Source of the DNA: CBDDBX01 sp965225955
GTDB taxonomy: Bacteria; Acidobacteriota; Aminicenantia; UBA2199
Reading direction: 5' to 3'
Length of the DNA stretch: 64,000 bases
Assembly (NCBI GenBank): GCA_965225955.1
Contig: CBDDBX010000008.1
Coordinates: forward strand, 1 to 64,000
Shown: in pieces, positions 33,502-42,930 of the stretch
Position numbering within the stretch: the first letter of the stretch is position 1
Layout of the letters: each line of letters opens with the position of its first letter
The notes under the pieces: model-generated
The model's database searches: none
The model's input: the letters and a program-made list of their open reading frames with translations, nothing else
What the model was told of the DNA's origin: nothing
Translations under genes and position numbers: made by a program

Positions 33502-33732
33502 TTATACGTTGGTTTCTTCTTCTTCGAGGAATTCGTTGGTTACGCCAAGAATTACTGCAGCACCGTCATAGATCTGTCTTACAGCTTTCTTCTGTTCCTG
33601 AAGTGAGTTAATAGTTTCTTTAACTCTTGCAAGTTCTTCTTCTATTTTAGCATCGATTAGTTCTATCTTGTTCTTTGCTTCACTAAGTGTAGTTTCATAA
33701 AATGAGAGATCTTCAGTTTTAATGTCGGTCAT
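33502..33732 (-). CDS. Small coiled-coil protein, function unknown
   Basis: A 76-residue acidic protein; most of it (SEAKNKIELIDAKIEEELAR, VKETINSLQEQKKAVRQIYD) is predicted helical coiled coil, ending in a glutamate-rich tail. GAGGAG precedes the ATG. It lies ten bases after the kinase-TonB fusion gene and 29 before folC, so it is an operon member. The size resembles exonuclease VII small subunits or ZapA-like proteins, but the motifs of those families are absent. Confidence 0.6.
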   Translation of the reverse strand: MTDIKTEDLSFYETTLSEAKNKIELIDAKIEEELARVKETINSLQEQKKAVRQIYDGAAVILGVTNEFLEEEETNV

Positions 33733-33742
33733 TTTTACTCCT

Positions 33743-36700
33743 CTATTTTTTTATTGTAAATGTTTTTGTCTGCCAAAGTTTTACACGCACATTCTGCTTG
33801 GTGGCTGGTCTGAATTTCCAGTCTACAATTGTGCTGTATATAAGTGAATTAAGTTTGTTTGAAGAGGACTTCCTGGTAAGTTTAATTCTTTCCACATTAC
33901 CATTATGATCTATCAGATAGCTGGCAATAACAACTTCATCTGAAGGAAGTTTTCTTCTGATACTTCTGGAAACTTTCAGTTCCTTTACATTGAGAGGAAC
34001 CGGATATGAATCAACACTTGCTGCAACCATTCCCTCAGTTACTTTTTCAACTACAGGCTGAGCTGGCTTTTTATCTTCAGCTACTTTTTCTGTAATTGTA
34101 GGGGGTGGAACATCTGTGCGTTCTGCAAGGTTCATAGCATTTTTATTATCTGTCTGTTTAACCGGTTTCTCTGTATCTGTTGTATTCTGTTTCTTTATTT
34201 CCGGTTCAGATTTTTTTACTGCTGGTTTGTTTTCAGGTTTTTTAGTAGTATCTTTTTTCTTCTGAGTGTTTCTCTTACCTGAATCTTTTTTAGTAGATTT
34301 CTTATTACTACTTATGTTATTGCTGCTCTTCTTTTTTTCAGATCTCTTTGGAGTTGAAGTAGTTTTTTTCTTTTTATTAGCTGTTTTCTTATTGGTAACT
34401 TCAGGTTTTGTTGCAGGAGGTTCAGTTTTAATTATGTCTTTATTCAGTTGATTCTGTTGTGGAGAATCTCCGTTTGCAACAGTTTTCTGTTCTGATTCTG
34501 CAGGAGGATCTTCCTTTTTAACATCAACAGGTTTCTCTTTCTTAATAGCTTCTGCAGGGGGCGTTGTTCCTGAAGAGTTACCGGTAAAATACCATACAGC
34601 AAGAGATACTACTATAATTAATGGGGCAGCTATGTAGAGAAATCTTTTAACTGATGAGTTACCAGATGGGGCTTCATCTTCAGGATCAAAAGAAGAATAA
34701 ACTGCTTCTGATTTAACCGGCTCGATCTGTTCTGCTTCTTCAGAAGGAACTATGTCATCATCTGAAATCTTATCAGCATGAGGCTCTGGAATATCGTTCT
34801 TTTTGACTCCATCAGAAGATGCTTCGTCCAGATTTATCTCAAAGAGAGGTTCAAATTTCTCATCTTCTTTTTTATCCTCTTCCTCTTCATTGTGAAGGGT
34901 ATCTGTTTCAAGACTTACAGGTTCAGGCTTGATTTCCACAGAGATCTCTTCTTTGGGAGATGGAGTTTCATCTACTGGAACTGAAGGTGATTCTATACTT
35001 ATTTCAGGTTTTTCAGTAACTTTCAGATCCTCTGCCTTAATTTCAGCTTCCACTGGTGGAGTTGCCGGCTCTTCTGAAATAACATCTTCTGAAGGAAGAG
35101 TTATTACAGGTTCTTCAATTTTAGCCGGTTCAGGCGGAGCAGGAGGAGTGACCTCACGGCTTACTATCATCCTTGGTTGTATAGGAGGAGGGCTCTTTGG
35201 CTTCTCAACAAGTTTTTTCTCTTTAATTTCCTCTTTAAAGAGGTTGTAAAGGAATGCAGCAATATGCTGGTGATTAGGGAAATTTTCGTAGTGATCTCTG
35301 TAATACTTCTCAAGATCCTTTATCATTTCAGATGCATTTGAGTATCTGTTGTCTTTATCGCTCTTAAGAGCTGCCAGAACGAGGGCATTCAGTTGATTTG
35401 AAATAGATGGATTAAACTCTGAAGGGCCGGTTACAATTCCTTCCTGAACTTTTTTCAGTACTGCAAGCTCTGAGTTTGCAAGAAAAAGCTTTTTACCTGT
35501 AAGAAGCTCAAAGAGGATAATACCTACAGAGTAGAGATCTGAACGGGAATCAATGCTTGTTTCGCCTTTAGCCTGTTCAGGTGACATATATAAAAGCTTG
35601 CCTTTCAGAGCACCTGAAACTGTCTGATGCATTTTTGTTGAAGCTTTTGAAACACCAAAGTCTGTCAGTTTAACATCTCCTGTAAAAGAGATGAGGATGT
35701 TTGGTGGGGAAATATCTCTGTGGACTATATCAAGCTGTTTACCTGTGCTGGTTTTAGCTGAATGAGCATAATCCAGAGCTTCAAGAACCTTAAGAACAAG
35801 GTAGAGAGCAAGAGGCTCAGGCATAGTTCTGCCTTTCTCAGCCAGTTTTCTCAGAATTAATCTCAGATCTTTACCATGAACATATTCCATGGCTATAAAA
35901 TAGAAGTTGTCTTTTTTTCCGAAATCGTATATCTGCACAATATTGGGATGTGATAGTTCTGCTGCAATTTTTGCTTCATCTACAAACATCTCAATATATT
36001 TGTCATCTTCACCGTAGCCGGACAGAATTTTCTTAATAGCAATAATCTTTTCAAAACCTTTGACACCTTTCTTTTTGGCTTTGTAGATTTCTGCCATTCC
36101 ACCACGGGCTATAAGACCGAGAATATCGTAGTTACCCAGCTCTTCACTTGCCTGATCTCCGATAACTTTTTTTATCTTTTTTTCTTCAAGTCCCAGACCT
36201 GATAGAGTATTTTCAAGTTTATCTTCAATAGCTTTGCTGATTTTACGGTTTGTAGAGCTTCTGGTGTCGTTCTTTTTATTAAGACCGAGGCCTGACAGGG
36301 TCTCTTCAAATTTATCTGCTATATCTTTTTCAATTTTTGAATTTTTCCTTGCAGCTTTAAGTTCGTGCTCAGGAGCTCTCTGTTTAAGCATTTTATCCAG
36401 TTCAGATCTGTCAAATACCTGTGTTTTACCGGGATTCTCCTTTTTTACTGGTTTTGGAGTCTGCTTTTCCTGTACCGGAGCTGTTTTACGGGGAGCAGAT
36501 TCTATATCTTTAATAATATCTCCAAAAATGTCCTGGGATGTAAGGCCACCTGAAGTATCTTTACTGCTTTTCATTGCAGGCGTCTTTTGTGTATCAGCTG
36601 TGGAAGGAGCTTTCGGTGGTGGAGATGGGGGAGGAGTCTGAGGTTTTGGCTGAGATGTTTTCTCAGATGAAGCAGCGGGCATCTCAGTGGTAATGGAAGT

Positions 36701-37066
36701 AAGATCCAGAAGACGGAATATCTCTTTTTTAAAAACCGGAATATTGAGAGGCTTTTCAAAGAAATTATCAGCTTTATACTGTGTAATTGCCTGATGTTTA
36801 TAATCAACACCTTTATAAATACCACTGATTATCACAACTTTAGTTGACGGAAATTTGTCTGAAACAAACTGTGATAAGTTAAATCCGTGAACTTTAGGTA
36901 GCATTGCTGCTGTAATAATGAGATCAAAAGTCCCGGTAAGAAGCAATTTTTTGGCCTGTTCACCATCTTTTACGATTGTCAGGTCAATATCATCTCTGTT
37001 GAAAAGTTTTTGAATAAACTCCAGCGTACTTACATCATATTCTGCCAGCAAAACCTTTTTTTTCAT
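33743..37066 (-). CDS. Receiver-like domain + Ser/Thr kinase + membrane anchor + TonB C-terminal domain
   Basis: An 1107-residue fusion. Residues about 1-120 form a response-regulator-like domain whose phosphoacceptor position is Ala53 (LIITAAMLP), so it is probably not phosphorylated. Residues about 308-575 are a Hanks-type kinase with GLIARGGMAEIYKAKK, IAIKKIL, VHRDISPPNILIS, DFGVSK and MSPEQAKGE, all active-type motifs. A long proline/glutamate-rich linker, one membrane helix (about 805-828, FLYIAAPLIIVVSLAVWYF), a lysine-rich extracytoplasmic spacer, and a TonB-type C-terminal domain (last 90 residues, DWKFRPA) follow. The kinase would be cytoplasmic and the TonB domain periplasmic. Confidence 0.88.
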   Translation of the reverse strand: MKKKVLLAEYDVSTLEFIQKLFNRDDIDLTIVKDGEQAKKLLLTGTFDLIITAAMLPKVHGFNLSQFVSDKFPSTKVVIISGIYKGVDYKHQAITQYKADNFFEKPLNIPVFKKEIFRLLDLTSITTEMPAASSEKTSQPKPQTPPPSPPPKAPSTADTQKTPAMKSSKDTSGGLTSQDIFGDIIKDIESAPRKTAPVQEKQTPKPVKKENPGKTQVFDRSELDKMLKQRAPEHELKAARKNSKIEKDIADKFEETLSGLGLNKKNDTRSSTNRKISKAIEDKLENTLSGLGLEEKKIKKVIGDQASEELGNYDILGLIARGGMAEIYKAKKKGVKGFEKIIAIKKILSGYGEDDKYIEMFVDEAKIAAELSHPNIVQIYDFGKKDNFYFIAMEYVHGKDLRLILRKLAEKGRTMPEPLALYLVLKVLEALDYAHSAKTSTGKQLDIVHRDISPPNILISFTGDVKLTDFGVSKASTKMHQTVSGALKGKLLYMSPEQAKGETSIDSRSDLYSVGIILFELLTGKKLFLANSELAVLKKVQEGIVTGPSEFNPSISNQLNALVLAALKSDKDNRYSNASEMIKDLEKYYRDHYENFPNHQHIAAFLYNLFKEEIKEKKLVEKPKSPPPIQPRMIVSREVTPPAPPEPAKIEEPVITLPSEDVISEEPATPPVEAEIKAEDLKVTEKPEISIESPSVPVDETPSPKEEISVEIKPEPVSLETDTLHNEEEEDKKEDEKFEPLFEINLDEASSDGVKKNDIPEPHADKISDDDIVPSEEAEQIEPVKSEAVYSSFDPEDEAPSGNSSVKRFLYIAAPLIIVVSLAVWYFTGNSSGTTPPAEAIKKEKPVDVKKEDPPAESEQKTVANGDSPQQNQLNKDIIKTEPPATKPEVTNKKTANKKKKTTSTPKRSEKKKSSNNISSNKKSTKKDSGKRNTQKKKDTTKKPENKPAVKKSEPEIKKQNTTDTEKPVKQTDNKNAMNLAERTDVPPPTITEKVAEDKKPAQPVVEKVTEGMVAASVDSYPVPLNVKELKVSRSIRRKLPSDEVVIASYLIDHNGNVERIKLTRKSSSNKLNSLIYSTIVDWKFRPATKQNVRVKLWQTKTFTIKK

Positions 37067-37165
37067 ATCTTACTCCGGCTAAATTATATAATATCTGCAT
37101 ATACAAATCAAAGTAATTCTATCAGTTAAATGCCCAATAAATGTATTAAATCAGTAATGTGTTAA

Positions 37166-37663
37166 TTAAATATCAGGATAGTAGGATCTTAAAACTCTGA
37201 GTTTACTTCTCACTTTTATTCCCATTGGCATAAGAATAAATATAAGAGCTATTCCACCTGCATATATGTACCATATCTGGGAAAAGTCTGTTCCAAGAAT
37301 GTGGGCAACTGTTGTTGCTACAGGAATTAGTGTACTGACATAGAGAAGTCTGTTATCTATTGCAGACCATTTTGAAAGTACAGATTCCAGAGTGTCCTTT
37401 TCATTTACAACCCGGATTGAAAAATATATCTTCTTTTTTATAGTGGAGATTACTATCAGAAGAAGGATTACCATAAAGTTGAGACCTGCAAAAATATCGG
37501 ACTGAGTCTGAAGTGTGAAAGTTGATTTGAATTCTGTTAACCAGGAAAAGAGTGCCAGAAGAAGAGTAAGGCCTATCAGAACCGCACCTGTCTTAAGAGG
37601 TTTTTTTGTAGCTGCAATGATTGTCAGATCTTCTGAAGTCTCTCTGTAATTACCGATTTTCAT
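37166..37663 (-). CDS. Four-helix inner-membrane protein, function unknown
   Basis: A 165-residue protein with four hydrophobic segments in two pairs (about 26-45, 58-75, 105-120 and 130-147) and a basic C-terminal tail (VRSKLRVLRSYYPDI). The N-terminal cytoplasmic part is polar. The ribosome site is weak. It lies 100 bases upstream of the kinase fusion in the same direction. I do not recognise a family. Confidence 0.6.
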   Translation of the reverse strand: MKIGNYRETSEDLTIIAATKKPLKTGAVLIGLTLLLALFSWLTEFKSTFTLQTQSDIFAGLNFMVILLLIVISTIKKKIYFSIRVVNEKDTLESVLSKWSAIDNRLLYVSTLIPVATTVAHILGTDFSQIWYIYAGGIALIFILMPMGIKVRSKLRVLRSYYPDI

Positions 37664-37875
37664 GATAAGAAATTATCATTTTAACAACATTCTGTCAAGG
37701 TGAGAGGTAAAGAACCCCTCGATTGGCTCGGGACTGACACGGACAATTACGGACCCACACGTTTCGACAGACTCTGGACAGTCAGTAGATACAGAATTTG
37801 ATCTAAAAAGAGTCCATAAATTGCTTCTTGTCTGTGATTGTTTCTGCCAGTGTTCTGGTGTTGAGGTAAAGTTAT
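37664..37875. other. Short gene-free stretch with TGTC/GACA-rich repeats
   Basis: About 210 bases. It contains GACTGACACGGACAATTACG-like text that resembles, in reverse complement, the TCTGTGTCTGTCAGTG / GTCCGTGT runs at 17820-17880, 18015-18043 and 48530-48575. No gene or clear terminator. Confidence 0.45.
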
Positions 37876-38640
37876 CTAGCGTCTGATAAAAGTAAAGTTA
37901 TCTTTACATTCGATTAATTTTTCCATCTTCGGGAAAGTAGACACATCACTATTACACCAGATAGGTATTCCTTCCTGATGAACAAGATTCAGAAGGTGGA
38001 TATCTGTGTCACTGTTCCCTGCAGTAACCAGAGGAGGACAATCAGTAAAGCTCCTGTATATTTCAGCTTTACCGGTTGTTATTGGAACGGGGAATTGCAG
38101 ATTAGTCGTAGCAATACCTCTTTCATCAACTTCAGGGTTAATAGCAAAGCAATCTTCTGAAGATATGTTAAAGAAGCGCATTGCTGTAGTATTTACTATG
38201 TATTGATTAGAGGCAGATATAATTACTATTCTGAACTTACGTGCTTTAAGCTCATTAATAAATTCCCCCATGAACTCATTTGGACGTGGAATATCAATTT
38301 TCATACCATCCACTTCAGCACCTGTAAGATCATCTGTATAGAAATTGCCGGCAGCTGTGCGGAGTTTTTTTTCAGATATACCGCCCATAACAGAGACTAC
38401 TTTGCTGAAAGCAGCTTCTTTGCCTTCTGTGTTGAGTACTTTCTGATACTCTTCCCAGGTAAATGGTATTGGAGTACTGTCTTCTCTGAGAGGTTCTGAT
38501 TTTTCCAGATATTTAAGATAAAGAAAAAAAGCATCTCCTGTATCACCATCTGTGAGGGTGTCATCAAGATCAAATGCAGCGATTCTTTCTCCAATAAAAC
38601 TATCAAGTACTTTATCAAGTCTCTTGAGAAGAGTCTCCAT
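37876..38640 (-). CDS. HAD-superfamily phosphatase (HAD-IB-like)
   Basis: A 254-residue protein with the nucleophile motif IAAFDLDDTLTDGDTGDAFF, the second motif RIVIISASNQYIVN and the acidic motif TAGNSDTDIHLL. The large helical cap between motifs 1 and 2 fits the phosphoserine phosphatase-like (HAD-IB) group. The substrate is unknown. It overlaps the channel gene by about three bases, so both are co-translated. Cytoplasmic. Confidence 0.8.
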   Translation of the reverse strand: METLLKRLDKVLDSFIGERIAAFDLDDTLTDGDTGDAFFLYLKYLEKSEPLREDSTPIPFTWEEYQKVLNTEGKEAAFSKVVSVMGGISEKKLRTAAGNFYTDDLTGAEVDGMKIDIPRPNEFMGEFINELKARKFRIVIISASNQYIVNTTAMRFFNISSEDCFAINPEVDERGIATTNLQFPVPITTGKAEIYRSFTDCPPLVTAGNSDTDIHLLNLVHQEGIPIWCNSDVSTFPKMEKLIECKDNFTFIRR

Positions 38641-39617
38641 TACTTGATCTCCGATATTTTTGATTTATCACCAATAAGAATGAGTATGTCTCCTATTTCA
38701 AGAACAAAATCGGGAGATGGGTTGAAGTTCAGATCTTCGCCCCGTTTTACTGCAACAACTATAGCATTGGAATTCTCTTTTATTCCGGATTCTCTTATTT
38801 TTTTGTTTCTTATTATTGAATCCTCATCTATAAGCATCTCCTCAAGAGTAAGAGATAGATCTCTACTCTGGGTAACAAGATCGATAAGATTAACAACATT
38901 AGGCCTTATAACTGTGTTAACGATTCTTCTTGATGAGAGATCATAAGGGCTTATTATTATGTTGGCTCCACTCTTTTTCAGTTTATTGATATTCCCGTGT
39001 TCAAAGGATCTGGAGATAATAAAGAGGTTAGGATTAAGTTCTCTGGCACTTAAAACAGTGAACATATTCTGGGCATCAGAGTTCAGAAGGGATATAAATG
39101 TAGAAGCCTTCCTTATATTCAAAGCCAGAAGATTGGCGTCAGTTGTTGCATCCTCGTTGAATACCATATAGCCTCTGCTTTCGGCATCAGCAAATCTTTC
39201 GGGATCTTTTTCAATAACAACAAAATGTTTACCTTCCAGCTGTAAAGCTTCTGCTACATTTTCCCCCATTATGCCAAAACCTGCTATAATGACGTGGTCC
39301 TGAAGTTTAGAAAGTTTTCTCATTCTGCGTCTCCCGAAAATAGTCCTTATTCTTGAATCAACTACAATTTCCTGAATCATAGCATTCAGGTAGAAAAAAA
39401 CCGATAAACCACTTAGTACTACAAAACCGGTAAAGAGTCTTCCGTAATTTGATAAAGGAATTACTTCGTGAAGTCCTAAAGTAGTAATGTTAATAAGAGT
39501 GAAGTAGAGGGAGTCTGAAAAATTTGCTCCTTCTATCAGCATATATCCGCCTACATCTATTACCAGAATGATCGTGATTGCCACCAGCAGGACTTTTATC
39601 TTAAAGGTTTTTTCCAT
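38640..39617 (-). CDS. TrkA-type ion channel protein with atypical selectivity filter
   Basis: A 325-residue protein: two membrane helices with a pore loop (about 1-90), then a TrkA-N/RCK domain (HVIIAGFGIMGENVAEAL, VVIEKDPER, YMVFNEDATTDANL) and a TrkA-C domain at the end (NFNPSPDFVLEIGDILILIG). The family conducts potassium under nucleotide or ion control. The filter reads TTLGLHE where TVGYGD or TVGFGE is expected, so selectivity may differ. ATG 39617 is preferred to TTG 39635; neither has a good ribosome site. Confidence 0.8.
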   Translation of the reverse strand: MEKTFKIKVLLVAITIILVIDVGGYMLIEGANFSDSLYFTLINITTLGLHEVIPLSNYGRLFTGFVVLSGLSVFFYLNAMIQEIVVDSRIRTIFGRRRMRKLSKLQDHVIIAGFGIMGENVAEALQLEGKHFVVIEKDPERFADAESRGYMVFNEDATTDANLLALNIRKASTFISLLNSDAQNMFTVLSARELNPNLFIISRSFEHGNINKLKKSGANIIISPYDLSSRRIVNTVIRPNVVNLIDLVTQSRDLSLTLEEMLIDEDSIIRNKKIRESGIKENSNAIVVAVKRGEDLNFNPSPDFVLEIGDILILIGDKSKISEIK

Positions 39618-39679
39618 TAAATACGATTTTATCAAAAAAAAGAAAAATTATGAACTGTAAAAAAAACCATTAATACAAA

Positions 39680-40753
39680 TTAATGAATTTTATGAAGAAA
39701 AGAGTGTAGTTTTCGCCGGATATTGTTAAAATTCATATCTTTAACTTTCGGATGGATACGGTTAGTAAGGATTATGTAGTAGTCCATGGATTTGTAATCA
39801 AGCCAGATCGATGTTCCTGTAAATCCTGTATGCCCTGCTGCACTAACTGACAGATGAGGGCCACATGAGTGATTTTTGTCACTATTAATCACAAAAGAGG
39901 CTGATCTGTTATGAATAAGAGGTTTTTCCGAAAGAGCTGTTTCTGAAGGGGAAAGAAGGATGGAGTGTGATGGTACAAACTGCTGAAGAAGAGTCAGTAT
40001 ATCTCCTGTATTTGAGAATAGGCCTGAGTTACCTGCAGAACCACCATCATGATATGAGTTGACATCGTTGACTACACCAGAGATTAATTCCTCTCTCCAG
40101 TTAAATGATTCAGAAAGTTTACTGTTAATTTCTGAAGCCATTTTTCTTTCGAAGAAGTTACCTTTCTCAGTAGGAGCTGTTTCACCGGATCTATTATCCG
40201 GCACTGAACCAAGATACGAATTGGAGAGATGAAGAGGAGAGAATATCTCAGAATTTGCAAAAGCTTCGAAAGAGATACAGGCTATTTTTTCTATAATAAG
40301 TTTGAGTATCATATATCCTGTGCAGGAGTATTCTACTCTCTTACAGGGGGTTCTATCCGGCTCTGTTAAGTTACTTAACTTCTCTGAAGTTTTTCCGGGA
40401 TATATGTAAAAAGGGAACCATGCCGGTAGTCCTGAAGTGTGAGTAAGAAGCTCTTTTATTGTAAAACTGAATTTATTGAAAGATGGTAGTAATGATGATA
40501 CTTCTGTTTCTGGAGTCAACTCTTTTCTTCTTATAAGAATCAGAATCAGAAGAGATGTAATAAGAGGCTTTGTAAGAGACGCAGTATCGTATATTGTTGC
40601 ATCAGTTACAGTAGAGGAGTTTCTGTTGTAGGTGAGTCTGCCAGCTGTAATTGCGAACTCCTCTGATGTTTTAAAATTCCCTTTAAGAATTGAAATTCCG
40701 GGAAATATTCTATTATCAATAAATTTATTCAGGAAGAGTTCTGTTTCACACAC
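39680..40753 (-). CDS. Beta-lactamase-family serine hydrolase
   Basis: A 357-residue protein with the S-x-x-K motif in DTASLTKPL (Ser59, Lys62), the second motif YSCTGYMIL (Tyr142, Cys144 in place of the usual Asn or Asp) and a C-terminal GHTGFTGTSIWLD segment standing for the third motif. This is the class C / esterase-like group, which includes D-alanyl peptidases and esterases. No signal peptide is seen, so it is probably cytoplasmic and not a resistance enzyme. It overlaps the Gfo/Idh gene by eight bases. Confidence 0.85.
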   Translation of the reverse strand: MCETELFLNKFIDNRIFPGISILKGNFKTSEEFAITAGRLTYNRNSSTVTDATIYDTASLTKPLITSLLILILIRRKELTPETEVSSLLPSFNKFSFTIKELLTHTSGLPAWFPFYIYPGKTSEKLSNLTEPDRTPCKRVEYSCTGYMILKLIIEKIACISFEAFANSEIFSPLHLSNSYLGSVPDNRSGETAPTEKGNFFERKMASEINSKLSESFNWREELISGVVNDVNSYHDGGSAGNSGLFSNTGDILTLLQQFVPSHSILLSPSETALSEKPLIHNRSASFVINSDKNHSCGPHLSVSAAGHTGFTGTSIWLDYKSMDYYIILTNRIHPKVKDMNFNNIRRKLHSFLHKIH

Positions 40754-41657
40754 TTCTGATCGATTCAGATATCTGCAGAGCTAAAGCAAGAGCATCTCTG
40801 GCATCCTGGCCGGTTACATTATAGTTTTTACCTTCAGTAATTGTTTTATGAAAGTTTTTCCAGAGATTGTACAGTGGCTCAACATCTTTTATTTCAGGAA
40901 TTTCTTCATTAAAATTCATTCCTGCCAGAGTAAAGTATTTAACACGCTTTTTCTGGTAATCCAGGGAAATATAGCAGTTCTCCTGAAAAATTCTAAGTTT
41001 TCTTGTCTTCTTCTGGGAAACTCTGCTGGCTGTTACATTTGCAACAAGCCCTGAATTGAACTCAATACGCACATTGGCTATATCGATTTTTTTGGAAATT
41101 ATAGGAATACCTGAAGCATTAACCTGTTTCACGCCAGATCTGTCCCAGTGCATGATAATATCAAGATCATGAATCATCAGATCGAGAATTACATCCACAT
41201 CAAGTGATCTGGGAGAAAAAGAACCCAGTCTCTGAACTTCAATAAACCTTGGTGTTTTTACAATATCTTCGATATATTCTACAGCAGGATTGAATCTTTC
41301 AAGATGACCAACTGCCATAACAACATTGTGTTTATCTGCAAGTGCTATAAGCTCATCAGCTTCCTGCAGACTTGCAGCAAGAGGTTTCTCAATCAGAACA
41401 TGCTTGCCGTTCTCAATGAAAAAGGAAGCAATTTCAAAATGTGAGGTAGTGGGAGATGAGACCATTACAACATCAACATAAGGAAGCATTTCCCTGAAAT
41501 CTGTAAAAATTTCCAGATCATACTGCTCTGCAGCTGTTTTAAGATTCTCAGCATTCGTATCCATTGCTGATGTAAGTTCGTATTCCGGCATTGAGTTAAC
41601 AACTCTCAGGTGGTTTTTCCCCATTGATCCGGTTCCGATTATTCCTGCTCTCATCAT
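40746..41657 (-). CDS. Gfo/Idh/MocA-family oxidoreductase
   Basis: A 303-residue NAD(P)-dependent enzyme. The dinucleotide fold is at the start (RAGIIGTGSMGKNHLRVV), then VVMVSSPTTSHFEIA, HVLIEKPLAAS (the EKP motif) and DLMIHDLDIIMHW. ATG 41657 is chosen because GAGGG lies six bases upstream; an in-frame GTG is a little further out. A gene of this family right after lpxA is common in diderms, where it may act on a UDP-sugar for lipid A (as GnnA does). Substrate not proven. Confidence 0.85.
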   Translation of the reverse strand: MMRAGIIGTGSMGKNHLRVVNSMPEYELTSAMDTNAENLKTAAEQYDLEIFTDFREMLPYVDVVMVSSPTTSHFEIASFFIENGKHVLIEKPLAASLQEADELIALADKHNVVMAVGHLERFNPAVEYIEDIVKTPRFIEVQRLGSFSPRSLDVDVILDLMIHDLDIIMHWDRSGVKQVNASGIPIISKKIDIANVRIEFNSGLVANVTASRVSQKKTRKLRIFQENCYISLDYQKKRVKYFTLAGMNFNEEIPEIKDVEPLYNLWKNFHKTITEGKNYNVTGQDARDALALALQISESIRSV

Positions 41658-41675
41658 TACATCCCTCACTCTTAT

Positions 41676-42485
41676 TTAACTGTTAAAATCAAAATTTTTC
41701 AGAATTCCACGTTTGGTTCTGTTGATAAAGTTCACAATGATATCGGCCTCTTCCTGAGTCTCAAAGATATCTCTTATCTTGTCTATTGCCTGACTGGTGT
41801 TGAGGTTACTTCTGTAGATTATTTTAAAAATCTCTTTAACATTGTGAATGAAATCCCTGCTGATACCATTTCGCATCATACCTATGGAGTTAGGACCATA
41901 GAAATTGTAGAAGTCCTTTCTGGACTGCGCTACTTTGGCAAAAGGAAGAATATCCTGAAGTACAACAGTATAGCCACCAATATAGCAGTTCTTACCAATT
42001 CTTACGAACTGATGAACTGATGAATTGGCTCCTATTACCGCAGCATCTTCAACTTCAACGTGCCCTGCAAGAGCAGAACTGTTGATCATTATTATGTTGT
42101 TGCCCAGATGGCAGTCATGGGCAATGTGGGCATAAGCCATTATGTAGTTGTTATTACCAACGGATGTAAGACCCCCACCTTTTGCTGTACCTCTGTTAAT
42201 AGTTACAAACTCTCTGATTTTATTGTTATCACCTATTGTTACAAAGGTCTCTTCGCCTTTAAAAGTGATATCCTGAGGATCAGTTCCTATAGAACAGAAA
42301 GGATACAGGGTGCAACCTTTACCTATTTTGGTGTTGCAGGAGATTACTGCGTGATGTTCAACAACTGTATCATCTCCTATTTCAACATTATCTCCTACAA
42401 TTACGTAGTCACCGATGGTAACATTATTACCTATTTTAGCACTGCTGCTTATTACAGCAGTACTGGCTATTTTATTGCTATCCAT
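41676..42485 (-). CDS. lpxA: UDP-N-acetylglucosamine acyltransferase
   Basis: A 269-residue left-handed beta-helix protein built of hexapeptide repeats (IGNNVTIGDYVIVGDNVEIG and onward). The catalytic histidine lies in AYAHIAHDCHLGNN, and the C-terminal helical domain starts near GMMRNGISRDFIHNVKEIFK. It adds the first acyl chain to UDP-GlcNAc (or a diamino analogue) in lipid A synthesis. Its start overlaps the fabZ stop. No lpxC, lpxD or lpxB is found nearby. Confidence 0.93.
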   Translation of the reverse strand: MDSNKIASTAVISSSAKIGNNVTIGDYVIVGDNVEIGDDTVVEHHAVISCNTKIGKGCTLYPFCSIGTDPQDITFKGEETFVTIGDNNKIREFVTINRGTAKGGGLTSVGNNNYIMAYAHIAHDCHLGNNIIMINSSALAGHVEVEDAAVIGANSSVHQFVRIGKNCYIGGYTVVLQDILPFAKVAQSRKDFYNFYGPNSIGMMRNGISRDFIHNVKEIFKIIYRSNLNTSQAIDKIRDIFETQEEADIIVNFINRTKRGILKNFDFNS

Positions 42486-42919
42486 TATTTAGCTATTGAT
42501 GATTTCAGGATAGCTTCTGCTGCAAGCTGTCCATCTACAAAGGCTTTCCCTTCCATTACTGCAAAAGAGCCTCTGTTTCTGATCAGTTTCAGTTCAAAAT
42601 CAATTCTGTCCCCGGGGACTACAACTTTTTTGAATTTAGCCTGATCAATACCTGCAAAGTATGCCATTCTCTTATCTTCAGGATAGTCTCTGAGGATGAA
42701 AATTGCACCCAGCTGTGCCATAGCTTCCAGAATCAGAACTCCCGGGAAAACAGGTTTTTCCGGGAAATGTCCCTGAAACATTGGCTCATTTGCAGAAACA
42801 TTCTTGTAGCCTTTAATGAAATCAGGTTCCTGAATTTCTGTTACTCTATCAACAAGAAGAAAGGGATACCTGTGGGGGATTATCTTCCTTATCTCCTCAA
42901 TTGTTATGATTTCGCTCAT
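42485..42919 (-). CDS. fabZ: 3-hydroxyacyl-ACP dehydratase
   Basis: A 144-residue hot-dog-fold enzyme: IPHRYPFLLVDRVTEI and the active-site segment FQGHFPEKPVFPGVLILEAM, which contains the catalytic His and Glu. It dehydrates 3-hydroxyacyl-ACP in fatty acid elongation; being next to lpxA it competes for the same 3-hydroxyacyl-ACP. Complete and of normal length. Confidence 0.94.
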   Translation of the reverse strand: MSEIITIEEIRKIIPHRYPFLLVDRVTEIQEPDFIKGYKNVSANEPMFQGHFPEKPVFPGVLILEAMAQLGAIFILRDYPEDKRMAYFAGIDQAKFKKVVVPGDRIDFELKLIRNRGSFAVMEGKAFVDGQLAAEAILKSSIAK

Positions 42920-42930
42920 TTTTCTGCCTG

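Noticed and set aside
33502..33732. Exonuclease VII small subunit (xseB)
   Set aside because: Size and helical content fit, but the conserved start motif of XseB is missing and xseA is not adjacent.
36234..36641. Open frame of 135 codons antisense to the kinase-TonB fusion
   Set aside because: Low-complexity reverse image of the Lys/Pro-rich linker region.
39680..40753. Beta-lactamase resistance gene
   Set aside because: The protein lacks a signal peptide and has Cys in place of the family Asn in the second motif; it fits an esterase-like or peptidase-like serine hydrolase better.
42060..42644. Open frame of 194 codons on the plus strand across lpxA and fabZ
   Set aside because: It is antisense to two certain genes, has many Tyr/Cys/Ser residues typical of a shadow frame and no ribosome site.
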